This document shows, piece after piece, positions 1 to 12,346 of a stretch of DNA of 64,000 nt. Position 1 is the first letter of the stretch. Each line of letters starts with the position of its first letter. Position numbers and translations under genes: made by a program. The notes below the pieces were generated by a model that was given only the letters and a program-made list of their open reading frames with translations, did not search any database and was not told where the DNA came from. Source of the DNA: Datnioides undecimradiatus (lineage: Eukaryota; Chordata; Actinopteri; Lobotiformes; Datnioididae); the NCBI GenBank assembly GCA_008933995.1, contig WARS01000011.1, forward strand, positions 19,210,516-19,274,515, read 5' to 3'.

Positions 1-3000
1 GGACCAGACCGTCACTTCAACGTACCGCTGCATGGTCATTAACTAACGATTTCCCCTCCAGCTGCTCAGAAAATGTCAGGGAACACAGGACCAATGCTAT
101 CGATCGGCTCGAGGACGCCTATAAAAAGGGCACCGAGCGGGGGAAGAGTTTCTAATAAGATACACAACCTATGGAGGGGAAAGATGAGAAGATAAAAAGG
201 TTAATTAACAGATGTTTTCACTCACGGTACGGACTAACGATGAATACGAGTCGAATACTGGATGACGGACAGTACGAGAGTGAGTAAGAATCAGTCACGG
301 TGACGCTCCGTGTGAGAGTTAAATGACCATGTAAGATAAAAGAGCTACAAGGACGAGAACAGCCGAGGAGGAAGGTAGGAGGGAGTTCTCTGTCCTCAGA
401 TAAGAGGTGATCAGAGTCAGGAGGGAGGAAGCAGGGGAGATACAGACTTCTCTGGCCTGGGGCGAGGTCACACTGAGGAGACTCTCCGGGATGATAAACT
501 GTGGCCGAGCGGAATCATGAGGCTCGGCGTGTGGTGGATCTAGACGTCGGCCATCTTGGCAGCGCGTGCCGCCGCCTAACATCCCAGCTAATCCAGAAAT
601 CGGCAAAGAGATGTCACATGGAAGGAGGCGGGGCCGAATGACACATGGTTGCTGACAGCTGGCGGATAGCTGTCAGTCAAAGAAGCCCCACCCAGTGCCC
701 AGAGCTCATGATTCGACTCTTTGTGTTAAAAGGTTGGAAACATCTGACGCCCCTGATAAACTGACACGGTTCTATCAATCTCCGTTAGAAACATCCGTCC
801 TTAAACGTCCTCCACTAAACCTGCAAGAGCTTCCAGTCAAGCCCAGCTGGAAATGAGTTTGGAGAAATGGATTTACAGGCACCAGGAAGAACAGGATGAA
901 GCCAACGATGAGGTGTAGAAAGGTTAGGCATTTAGGTACGAGCTGACTCGAGATCGTTCAGGGGTTAAAACACACAACCCCCAACTTTGGGAAGGAAAAA
1001 CAGGCAGACAGGAAGAAGACAAACAAGTCAAAAGTAAGAAAACCGTCGTCTCTAAAGAGTACAGCGCGTTGTATTCAGGCAAAGAAAGGGGTTGCACACG
1101 ATGCACGATGTTCTGTGTCGCCGCCTCTTCATCCACCCCTCCAGCCCCTTTCTAATGCCTCCTCCCTTCACAAAGCCTCTAATGTACATACCAGCGCTTC
1201 CCATAAAGAGACCGCGCAGTAATGACGCGGTGCCTCCTGGCACCGTTAAAGACAACATCTGAATTAAAAACAAGCCTGGGAAGGCCAGAGCAAAACCGAC
1301 CCCGGTGACGAAGCCTTGTGTGGCGCAAACGCAGCGGTGAAGAGGCGTCGGCCTGACCATAAACTGCTTTTTAACTGGTCTCCTCCGGTATTCAGCTCGA
1401 CGGAAAACAATAAAAACAACTTTTGGGTTTGTGGCTTCACCAGCGTTTGATATTGACGTTGTTTTGCATGTGCATCCTTACATTCAGTGGGTTTGGTGCA
1501 TGACTGCGAGAAGCTTGAGGTTCCTTGTGGACTGATCTGTTGATCGACTTTGAATTAAGAAATATCTCAAAGTTAATTTCTCATCTTTTCAATAGATATT
1601 CTGTATAAAACGATGTAAAATTGATCATTTGAGATGAAAACATGGTTTGACAAATGTCTTAAATATCTAATGAACATCCAACGGCTCCATTAAATGCATC
1701 CCTATTAAATAAACAATTCATTTAAACACCATTTACTGTTCCATTAAAAATGAGGCGTTTATGCCCAAAATATGTAAACAAAGATCCTTCAGGTGGTTTC
1801 TGAGTCTTCGCAGCAACATAAAGTGGGAATTTACTCTTCCAACCGGTGTTTTAAAGTGTATTCATACATTTTTCCAGTAGTTCTCGTCTCATTTTGAGGA
1901 CAAAGTACGACGCTGTGAGAATAAAACAGTATCACACTTTCTGTAGGACGGAGCTCTGTTCGCAGCACTGCCAGGACCCGGGCGTCCAAACAGCTCTGGC
2001 ACTGTTCAGCACTGCCACGCGGCCGGTTGGCGAGGCGAGAAGCGGCTCTGGTGTGAAACAGAGGGTCAGTGGCGCACCGGCAGGGCCGAAGCAGCAGGTA
2101 CGCCCTCTACTCCGCGTCTGCCGTACAGACGAGAGCTGGCACTCTCTACAAAACACTTATTCTGTGCCATTTAAAGCCCCGGAGTCTGCAGGTTTTCACT
2201 CCAACAAACCACCACAGCGCCCGATTCTGCTGATTAGCGAGTCTCCATCCAGGGAGGATGAACTAATTAGTGAAATGAGCTGCACGGGCTGAAAGCCTGC
2301 GATCCAGAGCTCAATGACACCGGGGCGAGGGGCGCCGTCGTCAGGACCTGGAGCACCGAGGCTGGATGATTTTGCACAAATGTTTGAATTAATAAGAAAT
2401 ATACCTAAAGAGACATTTACTGTGAATAAATGAATTCATTACCTGCAGTCTCAGCATCTTCTGTTGCTGCACACCAGAGTTACAACAAGGGCTGCAGCAG
2501 TAAACCTGCACCATGTCGATCTATGGCATTGAATTCTATCGCTTTAGTTATTAAAAACAATGCATTTCAGGTTAATATCAGGTTTCATGTCCATCAAGAT
2601 GATTCTATCAAACAATAAGTGAATAAACTAATTCATTGATCAACTGACCCTTAGGCAAAGTCTTTGTAAAGTGCAAATCTTCATAAAATCACCTAAAAAA
2701 CAACCGAGATTAAAAATTAAAACTTGCATCAGCCGCGTCTTTGACTCGTACCGCTCACTGAGTCGCGAATAGTCAGACCTGACCTCCACACTTCGGTTCA
2801 GCGATGAGCCCATTATCACTCACATACAGAGGAACCAACACAACGGACACTTTGGCGTTATTGTATTTCTTTAAGCCAATCACAGGCGCCTGAGGCAGCA
2901 CTGGGACCAGGAAGCTGCGATGGTGCTTTTGCATAACGCAGCTTTTTCACGCCAAACTTAGGGCGGACATGCTAGAACCACGCTTCCACCACTTATGTGT

Positions 3001-4861
3001 CATGTCCGACATCATGCTGTAACCGAGCGTTACAGCAGACAGTAGCACGCCAACATGGCCGCCCTGCCTATGTGCAGTGTGATAAGGAGCTTTGCTGCCC
3101 CTGCATCTTCACATGGGGGGTAAGACCTGCTGTTACAGCCGCTGAATCCCCACAAAAGAAAAACACCACATGAAATAATACAAGAAAAGCAAAAACTGGA
3201 CTTTTAAGCATGTGGGCTGCTACCTCGGGTGTCCGGTGGTTGCTTCGTCACATAGAAATGGAGTCTGCTTATCAAATGCTCTAAACTCTTTATTTTATCA
3301 AGAAACCTGTGATTAACTGGTGAGGCTGAAAAACCCCTGTTCTTAGCATTACTGTACTCCAGCCTGCATATATAAACCAGCTTAATTCATATGCATTTCT
3401 ATTGTTTTGGATGAAAGTGAAAGTAAAAAGCTCAACCCTGGTCTGAGCAGCGACCCTCTGGCCCCCCGGCGTCTCTGATGACAGATATAAGAGCAGCTCA
3501 GGATGAGAAGCAACAGACACGCAGGAGAGAAACCTTGTTTTCCGCCGGTTTCACCATAAAACTGCTGTCGAGGGCGAGCACAGAGCAGCCAGTGTTTCCC
3601 AGGAAGTCGGCGTCTAGACAAAGCGGTAGCTGTGCTGAGGCAGAACTCACAACCCCCTCGACAGCACTTTCTTCACCCACATCAGTCACGACCTCCAGCC
3701 CCCCCCTTCCCAGGGCGAAGCACTCCGGTTCACCCCGAGCAGAACGAGCACGGGCGTCCACACCATGCGTGAAACATAAAAGTGGAGATGGAGAGGAGCG
3801 CGGGGTGTTTTGTTATCGCCGTTGCCTTGGAGAAGCACGGCGAATATGAGAGTTAGAGGAAAAAAGAGAAACGACACAGATGGAGAGCTGCACTCGCTGC
3901 TGAATGCTTGTAAATGTAATTGCTTTCGCTACAATGCATTACTGCGAGACCGACAGGGAGAGAGTAAGACGTGCTGGAGGAGGGAGGCGTAATCGATTAA
4001 TGGCCGAGACGGAAAAACGGAGCTAGAGGCCCTTATTCCCACGCTGACTCGACTAAAGCCTCCAGCGGGAACGTCGGGACTCGACGGCGGTTAAAAACGA
4101 CAGAGAATCAGCTGAAAATTAAACAATTTTACAAGATTTATATGTTTGTTTTGCATGATTGAGTCATTCTCACATCTCTTTTAATTCACAAAGTCAAACA
4201 TGTCTTTCATTTGGGTATTTATAGGCAGTTTATTCCCCAAATTGTGGGATTTTAAGGGGAAATTTTCGCCACATTTTGAGAAACTATTTCAAGAAATAAC
4301 CCTTCTCTTGGATAAAACAAATTCTGTTACGTACCAGATTCAGGCAGCGGAGGTCGAGTGACAGTTTACTGAGCGTCAGATTAGAGATTTGCAGGACTAA
4401 TTGGTGTATTTGGAGCTAATAAAGCCAACAACAAATGAAGGGGCCTTAATGACAAATACTAGAAATGTAAAATATATAAATGTTAGGTGTAAACTAATGT
4501 GATCCAACACAATGAAATGCATTAAAATACAGTTTTCAGAGACGTATTCATTTAACTACATCTTCATTAAGGTTGTAGTTTGCAGCAGTTGTTGAACTGG
4601 ACTGGATTATATTTTGTCAGCTGCTTTTACATTTATCATTCACTATAATGCACTTCACCCCCACCCACTGCGACCTCAGTAATAACCATAAAGTAGTTCT
4701 GATAAAGACAACCCCTACAGGAACACTATAAGCTCTGTTAAAGCAGAATTAATGGCAGATCTAATGTATTAGATTATAACAGACTGTGTAATGAAGTGTA
4801 AAAGATTCAATATCTGCAGGAGTTTACGCTACAGCCGCTCTGGCAGCTCTGTGTGGCTTCG

Positions 4862-5165
4862 ACTTTAATGTTAGCATTGACGCTAACACGCTGTTTGCAA
4901 TTGTTTTCATGCTAAGAGAGCATGTTTATCATATTAACCATCTTAGTGAGGCATGTTAGCATGCTAACATGCTCACAACAGTGATACTAACATCCTGTTT
5001 GCTATTATTTTCATGCTAAGAGAGCATGTTCACCACATTCACCATGTTAGTGCGGCGCTCACAATGGCTAACATGCTAACAAGCTGATGTTTGGTTGCTA
5101 AGAGAGCATGTTTATCATATTCAACTTCTTAGTGCAGCGTGTTAGCATGCTAACAATTGCTAATA
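4862..5165. repeat. Degenerate ~100-bp tandem repeat with TTAGCATGCTAA cores
   Basis: Three diverged units each carry 'tgctaagagagcatgtt', followed about 50 bases later by TTAGCATGCTAAC-type palindromes. Similar palindromic words recur near 19070, 19215 and 19515 inside the next intron. I know this motif as a common non-coding repeat in teleost genomes. No coding potential is seen. Confidence 0.7.
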
Positions 5166-5556
5166 AGCAGTGAGGCTGATGGGAATTAGTTTTGGGGGTA
5201 ACTGCTAATTAGCTAAAAAGTTAGGATTCATCCTGAAGGATGATTTGACACTCAAATCCACAAATGTCACCTCATGGTGGCGCTTAAGTCTGCAGGGTTC
5301 ATCCTCTGGGGAACATGAATGTTTGGATTCATCCTCTGCTGAACATGCATGTCTGCACAGATTTCATCTGACAGTTCCTGAGATACATTAGGTGACGGAG
5401 CAGAACTGCTAAGCTGCTAGCACGGCTAAAATAAAACTGGTGTCGCCTCTCCAACATCCTGCTCACAGTCACACACGCTCTCTGACGTCCTCCATCTTGA
5501 AATGACTCATACTCGTTCTGTGACATTCAGATTGAAGCGTCTCTTCCTCTCGCAGC

Positions 5557-5595
<39 letters not shown>

Positions 5596-5596
5596 A
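5557..5596. repeat. (CT)n/(CA)n microsatellite
   Basis: A CT run of about 14 bases is followed directly by about 13 CA units. Confidence 0.95.
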
Positions 5597-7045
5597 CCTC
5601 CTCCCGTCATTTCACACATGTTGAGCCTTGGCCGCCATCTTTCTCTCACCATCTCTGCACCCGAGCTCTGCGACGCGCCTACAGGACGTTCACCTGAGCC
5701 GTTAAACTACGACCGGGTGGGCGGTTCAGTTCACTTTGCTCAAGGGCACATCAACAGGGGGCATTTCAGCCGGCTGCAGGCTGAGAGATACTATATTCAT
5801 TAGTTTTAATTTCAGCTTTTTGGTGCTAAAAACCCTGTAGCTAAAGTTTTATTTTGAAAATAATAGGCCCCTCACTTCCTGTTTTGCAACAACAGAACAA
5901 TCCAGAGATCCAAGATGGCGGTTTAAAAACATTAAATGCAGATTAAAGCATTACATTTAATAAATGGTAATTACACCCAGAACAACCCTGAAGTTTTGAG
6001 GCCACAACCAATAAATAATACAACAATAATATAATCATACACGTTCCTTTTTTACATAAATACATATTGTAAATAAACATTTTTGGTGATAACGTCTCAC
6101 ATGAATGATTTTAGCATTTGATATGTCAGGGATAAGCTAACAGGAGAAGCTATAATGGTCATTCTTCTACTTCACAACATAATTTCATCATAATAAATCA
6201 ATATTATATTATATGATGTTTAATATTATTGGGATGAACCTTTTCAATACATCTGGGAGAGGTTTTATTTTGAAAAGCTCCTGAACAGTCATGAAAACAC
6301 TGAGTCAGGCTCGTTTTAAAGTGTTTCAGCTGCATTAAAGCTCCCCAGAGTGTCAGGGTGACAGCAGCACAGGCACGCCGTCGGAGCGCATGCTGTTTCG
6401 TGCATTAATTGCATCTGTTCCCGGTTCCAACACTAATGCTAACAGCGGTAAAACTTCTCCCCTGCTCCTCCTGCTGCAGCTGGAAAACTCCCACGCCTCC
6501 TCCGGCTACATCAGCAGCAGCGGCGGCGGCAGCAGCAGGTTAACAGGCCGAGCAGATAACCACAAATATTATTTCATGTGCAGAAATAAAGAAGAATAAA
6601 GAGACAGAGCGGTGAAAAGATGGAAAATGACTAAAAACAATAAAACATGGAGGGATCATGTCAGTGTACCTCTCTCTCTCTCTCAAACTCGCTCTCCCGC
6701 TCTCTATGGTAACCTGAAATCGTCCACTCACAGCTGCTGCTCTCATTCTGCTCCAGCTGAACACCCACACTCTATTAAACACACACACACCTAAAGGCAC
6801 TGTGCATGAGTGTGTTTGAGTGAGAGAGTGAGAGTGTAAATGGATGTGAGAGGGTGAGACTGTGTGTGTGTGAGAGAGAAATGTGTGTTTACAGTGTGTG
6901 TTTACAGTATGTGTGTGTGTGTGTGTCATATCTTTCCCGTTGTACTCCTGTAAATCAAGTCAATCAGCGACGCCGCAGCAGAAACAAAATGGCAGTCAGC
7001 TGAATCTGCGCCTGCCGGGGTGGAGCGGTGCGAGGCCGTGCACAC

Positions 7046-7076
7046 AGCGGCCGCTTTATTAGGTACACCTGGAACA
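7046..7076 (+). mobile_element. Remnant of a dispersed element end ('tttattaggtacacctg')
   Basis: The phrase 'gctttattaggtacacctgg' matches, from memory, the terminal sequence of a high-copy teleost repeat. Only the end is recognisable; the expected continuation is missing, so this is a short relic. The assignment rests on recollection and should be tested with a repeat library. Confidence 0.35.
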
Positions 7077-7106
7077 TCTGATGCACGTGTGCAGCCATCA
7101 GGTCCA

Positions 7107-7132
7107 CAACAACAACAACAACAACAACAACA
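7107..7132. repeat. (AAC)n microsatellite
   Basis: About eight uninterrupted AAC trinucleotides in intronic sequence. Confidence 0.95.
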
Positions 7133-7875
7133 TCATTTAGATTTGATCTTAGTTTACAGGCGCTGTGTGAGATATGCAGGATATGAGAGCCACCGCTAAA
7201 CTCAGCAATAAAACAGCTGGCTGCGTTAACACCGAGTTTATTTTATCGCCATTTCTGCTCATTTTGTGCCTCTGAGAAGCCAAAAATATCATCTGACGCA
7301 AGCTGAAATGAGAAGAATGTGTCCCAAAGCAGAACACACCTAATTCGCCCGGTGTTCATCCACATGTTGCACCAAAATGATACCGAACTTACAGAGAATC
7401 TGCAAAAAGAAAATGCAAAGTGATGAGTTTTTCCATCCACAACCAAGTTACTCGAATATTAGAAGTCTGGCACCTTAAGATTAACATTGGAGGAGCTAAT
7501 TCTGCACTTTGGAGCCATAAAACCATAGAAGAAGAAGAAGGAAGAGCATTAAGATGATGTCATCAGAGGAAATACTGACCAGTTAAAGCTTAATGTTGGT
7601 AAATGACATAAGTTGTGGCATCTCTGCTGTTTTTAATCAAGTAAAAGCCAAAAACCTTGACAACAATTACGCAAAATCATTAAAATGAGTTCAAATTTAT
7701 ATTGTATTAACTGTGATAGGACTAATTAACACTTCTCAGAAGGTGAGATGATGATGGAGATGAGATCCTCAGCTTCTGCTCTGCTTCAAACACCTGACCG
7801 ACCAACTATGAATTCAGTTTCCCAGCTCTCACTAGAGTGTGAATGCTCTCCAAAGACATGAAGTCCTTAGTCTAC

Positions 7876-7915
7876 GCACACACACGCACACACACACACA
7901 CACACACACGCACAC
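7876..7915. repeat. (CA)n microsatellite
   Basis: Alternating CA with occasional CG interruptions over about 40 bases. Confidence 0.95.
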
Positions 7916-8043
7916 TTTGCTGCAAATCCAAACTGTATTGTGCACTGTGTGGCTCGGCAGGATCAGTTAAGGCGAGCGGAGTCGACTATTTCTGTGTTTG
8001 TGTCACCATCTCTCATTTCATTCCCACCCTCATCACGTGGATC

Positions 8044-8047
<4 letters not shown>

Positions 8048-8077
<30 letters not shown>
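8048..8077. repeat. (TG)n microsatellite
   Basis: About 15 pure TG units. A GA-rich run follows near 8148-8170. Confidence 0.95.
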
Positions 8078-8079
<2 letters not shown>

Positions 8080-9334
8080 TCACGGCGCTCGCTTTCAGCC
8101 CACATCAAACAGCAGCCATGTCATCAAATCGACTGACCGAGAGACCCCGAGAGAGAGAGAGAGAGAGAGGAGGGAGCTGCAGAGCGAGGTAGAGGCTGAA
8201 AGAGAGGAAGAAAAGTGGAGCGGGGCAGATTTCAGGACCGAGCCGCTTCAGGAAACACAATGAAAGAGAAATAAATGTAAAAAAAAGAAACAAAGTTGAG
8301 GACGAAGAGCTGAGAATCAGATAAAATATCTAAAATCACAGTAATACAAACGCTGCAAAACAAGAGCATCTCAGAACAGATCGAGAGAAGGAGGAAGTCA
8401 GTCACGGCCGCTTGGCAAGGCATTTCCACGGCAAGTGTTGTGGGTTTAATTCCCCGTGTAAGTCGGCCCATGTGAGTGCTCGTGTTCCTGCGCGATTTCT
8501 GCAATTTTGCGCTCTGGATCAAACCGTGTGGGTTAAATCTGGGGTGCAGCGCAATTCAAATAACTCAGCAGTTAAAACGAACACGAGGTGCACGAGCTGC
8601 GAAACGAACACAACAATCAACAGAGTGAAATCCCCACAAGCCGCTCGGGTGCAGGTGTTTTTATTGAGATATTAAAGCAACATGAATGCACGCAGCCCGA
8701 CCGACAAAACCCGGGCTACAGCAGGGACGAGAGTCTCTGTCCTCGCTAATCGAGACGCCACAGATCTTCAGACACTCTCAAAGGAAACAAAACTTGCCAG
8801 CGAGATTTAAGTCCCTCCGGCGGCTTTAAAAGCATCACAAATCAGCAGATTCCACCTCTTTGCGCAGAGAGCCAACAAAAAAGTCAGGAAGCTGCTGCGG
8901 AGGGCTTTAAAACTCAGACTGATCACCAAACAGGACGGTATCATCACTCACTTCTGGTTTATGTTGTCAAATGCTGTCTGGTTCTGAGGGTTCACGGGCT
9001 AAAACTGTGCTGCTTTTAAAGCTTTTAAAGACGTCAACTTTGCATTTTTCACTATTTTGACTGAGCAATTAATTAATCAATTCAAATAATAATCGACACA
9101 CTGATCGAGGATGAACACGATCGGCAGCTTTGGCTCTGAACATGATAAATCACATTGCCGCCCGCTTCTCTCTGCTCTCCCACGTACAGTAAATAACAAG
9201 ACAGCGGTGTGGAAGCAGCCAGCAAAACCCGGCGCTTCATTCCTCCCGTGCTCGGATTTTATTTTTGACCCAGAAACACAAAAACGTGCGATCAGGTGTC
9301 CCGGCTTCACGAGAGCAACCCACAAAACCAGAGC

Positions 9335-9457
9335 AAACGGAGGTGCCGTGTGTTCTCTCTGCGCAGGGTTGGGGGTACGATTCCCACCGGAGGGGGCCGC
9401 GGATGCTGGAGACGTGTGCACTCGCAGCACCATAAGGCACTTTAGATAAAAGCCTGC
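9335..9457 (+). mobile_element. SINE-like relic with B-box-like word and teleost SINE tail
   Basis: A 'gggtacgattcccaccgg' word resembles a tRNA-derived B box. It is followed by 'cactttagataaaagcctgc', which resembles the widely shared tail 'gctttggataaaagcgtctgc' of fish SINEs and V-SINEs. The order, head then tail about 60 bases later, fits a degenerate copy. The assignment is from memory of the family consensus. Confidence 0.45.
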
Positions 9458-10232
9458 ACCTAACGGCGTATGTTATATAATTATGTCGACAATGGGGAGC
9501 GAGGAGGGCGGCTGAGGAGTGAAATATAGGTTTGTATAAAAAGGGAGGGGGGGGTTACAGTCAGAGAGAGAGAGAAAGAGGATTAAGAGAGAAGGAGAGT
9601 GAGAGGGATGGCTGCTATGACCTACTTCCTGAGCACTTCACCAATCGCTTCGCTTCACAGAGAAGATCTTGTGCATGCACGGGACACAAAGCGCATGAAA
9701 ACGTGCAGGAAAATGCTCAAATACACTCGTTTGCTGGTCCAGACTGTGCACGGGGGGGGGGGCGGGTTGGAGGTGCGCTCGGAGATAAAATAAATTAAAA
9801 TGTTAAAACCGTAGAAAATAAATAATGTCCTGTTGCGCCGAGCGAGGAGAAAAAGGGTCATTCGCGCTTTTATTCGTTCGGGCATATTAATGGATTAAAA
9901 CGGCAGCCGGTTTCAGAGCACAGCACCGGGTCTTCACCGGGGTGGAGATAATTAAAGCGGATGGATTACAGCTGCTGCACGAGGATATCGACATATTAAT
10001 ACAACGAGCATAGGAACATAATAGCACTGTCTAAATCATGTCGTTTAGCATGATGCAGAAGCATGAGCAGGTGCAATTAAAACAGTTTTTCATTTTAAAC
10101 CCACTTATAACTCATTATTTATCTTATAGGTTTGGTTCAAGGACGATCAGGATGATTTAAAATGAAAGAAACCATGTTAAAATGTATTTAATTTAGATTT
10201 TTCTCTTGGTTTAGCACATATGCTAACAGAGA

Positions 10233-10325
10233 AGGGGGCGTGGCTTATGAACTAGGCTGCAGCCAGCCAGCAGGGGGCGATCAAGGTGTTTTGGCTTCAA
10301 TTCAAGGAGCAGTGATGTCGTCCAT
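10233..10325 (+). repeat. Dispersed fish repeat relic (GGGCG...CAGCCAGCCAGCAGGGGGCGATC)
   Basis: The words 'cagccagccagcagggggc' and 'gtgttttggcttca' occur in the spacing I recall from a common teleost interspersed repeat. No open frame is seen. A perfect hairpin about 120 bases further on may belong to the same element. Confidence 0.35.
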
Positions 10326-10443
10326 TAGCTAACGTTAGCATCCACCTGAAGACAAATGAAACAAGCTAATTCAGACAGTGTATTAAACTAGCTTAAATGC
10401 TACATTAACCTGCAGCATCTTCATTGGCTAGCGTGACACACAC

Positions 10444-10475
10444 GCTCCAGTCTTGCATGTAATGAAGACTGGAGC
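10444..10475. repeat. Perfect 11-bp inverted repeat with 10-base loop
   Basis: The left arm GCTCCAGTCTT and right arm AAGACTGGAGC are exact reverse complements around the loop 'gcatgtaatg'. It may be the end of a small non-autonomous element or a coincidental hairpin. Confidence 0.7.
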
Positions 10476-11161
10476 TAAGCGAGGCAGCCAGACGGGGCGT
10501 TTACATTAAGGCTGAGAAATGGTACGGTCCACTGCAGGGGTGTCGAAATTATTACAGACATAAATATATTAATGTATATTGTTATATTTAGATTAGTGAT
10601 TAGATGAGAAGGATATAATAATGTTTCTTCTCCATGGACCTGTTGTTTTTAGCTCTTTTGGAGCGGCCCATCTCTGAAATGGGGGGGGGGGATTCCAGTA
10701 GCAAATCCACGTGTCTGAAGTCAAACCACTGTTATTAAGTTCTTACGGTTACAATCACTTTCATATCTGACCCCTTTTTGCTGTGGTCTAGCCCAAACAT
10801 GACCCACCAGCCGGTGTGAGCAAGCTAGCTAGCGCTGATATCACTGGCCAGCGCAGCAGTCTGAGGGATGATGGTGAATTAGACACACAGACTGTTTCAA
10901 AGCAATGGTCCCATTCAGATGAACAAAGGGGGGGGTTTGTCGTTGTCTGCCAGGAAATAACCTTAATGCTGAAAACGAGTAGCACAGACAGGAAGTTGAT
11001 CCAATGTTTGCTCAAAGCAAAACTGGAAAACAAGTTTCAACGCGTCACCTTTGGCTCTGAGATCATGTAATGAGCTTCATTACAGTCATATTTCAAGACA
11101 CGCATTCATCGGTATGAAAATAATACGCAGTTGCAGCCCGACATAGATTATTCATGCATAA

Positions 11162-11187
11162 ACACACACACACACACACACACACAC
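11162..11187. repeat. (CA)n microsatellite
   Basis: About 13 CA units. Confidence 0.95.
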
Positions 11188-11586
11188 TCAGACATGCTCT
11201 TTCAACTCTGAGACGGTCCAGCCCCCCGCCCCCCCGGGGATCGATCCCGTCTTCTGGACTGACTGACAGCACTTCAGAAAACACAAAAAACCAGACTGTC
11301 ATAAGAAACCGGTTCTCCAGAGACGTCCACTGACGGGTCGTACCACTTCGCCTGAAATGAGGGGGTGAGGTGGTGGTGATGGTAGTGGTGGGGGGGGGGG
11401 GCATCATGAGGGTAAGACTGCCTCTCTGAGTCTTTGTAGCCTCATTCCTAAGTGTCATGTCAGTGGGTGGCGGTGAAACACGAGCTGGGGAGCTTGTGAA
11501 GGCAGGGTCCAGGGTTGGGGTGGGGGGTGAGGGGGGGCTGGTTGCTAGGCAGCCAAGCGATCAGAGCCGGATGCTGATTGGCTTGT

Positions 11587-11609
11587 ATGTGTGTGTGTGT
11601 GTGTGTGTA
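11587..11609. repeat. (TG)n microsatellite
   Basis: About 11 TG units. The preceding 200 bases are rich in G runs. Confidence 0.95.
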
Positions 11610-12290
11610 TCTGGAAACAGGGTTAACATAAGAAGTGTAGACCTGGTTTTTGAACCAGAAAGAGAGATGAATATGAACACACCTAACTAAATTTACAGTA
11701 TTTTGCATTGAATTCACACATTCAGACATAATTATTTCTTGTTTTTCAAGCCAAATTCTTATTACAAAGAGTATAAACTGCAAAAATGAACCTGAAAATG
11801 ACGGAAAAACTGATTTTTCATTTCAAATATCTCCAAAATGCTCCTCAGAAAGGTGGGTCAGGTGGAGGTGGTGATGATCACACTGCTCTGTATTTTGTTC
11901 AGTTTGAATAAAATGATCTGCAGGGTCACAAGCCCTTGATTGAACTGGCTGGGGCAGCTTCCCGAAGCATCCGTGGTCTAATCGGGGAAAGGGGTGAGCA
12001 AAATGGCAGCTTCTTTCGGTTCAGGGAGCGCGGGGAGTGAGTTTTAATATATTTCGGATTAGCTGTGCAGCCCGGAGAGGTACAGCGAGAGGAAGGAGAG
12101 AGACTGGACGAAAGACAGTAACGATGAGCAATGAGCTGCCACGGCGTCTGCCTGAAGAGATAAGACGAGCGATAGAAACAAAGAAGCTGTAACACGACGG
12201 GGAGCGACGCTGAGAGAGGGCAGGGTGTCCAAAAAAAACAAAGACTTACAGGAACAAAAAGAGATGACGAGATAGAGAAGACAAACACTG

Positions 12291-12291
<1 letters not shown>

Positions 12292-12345
<54 letters not shown>
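12292..12345. repeat. Long pure (TG)n microsatellite
   Basis: About 27 uninterrupted TG units, the longest dinucleotide run in the window, followed by a G run. It is probably length-polymorphic. Confidence 0.97.
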
Positions 12346-12346
<1 letters not shown>

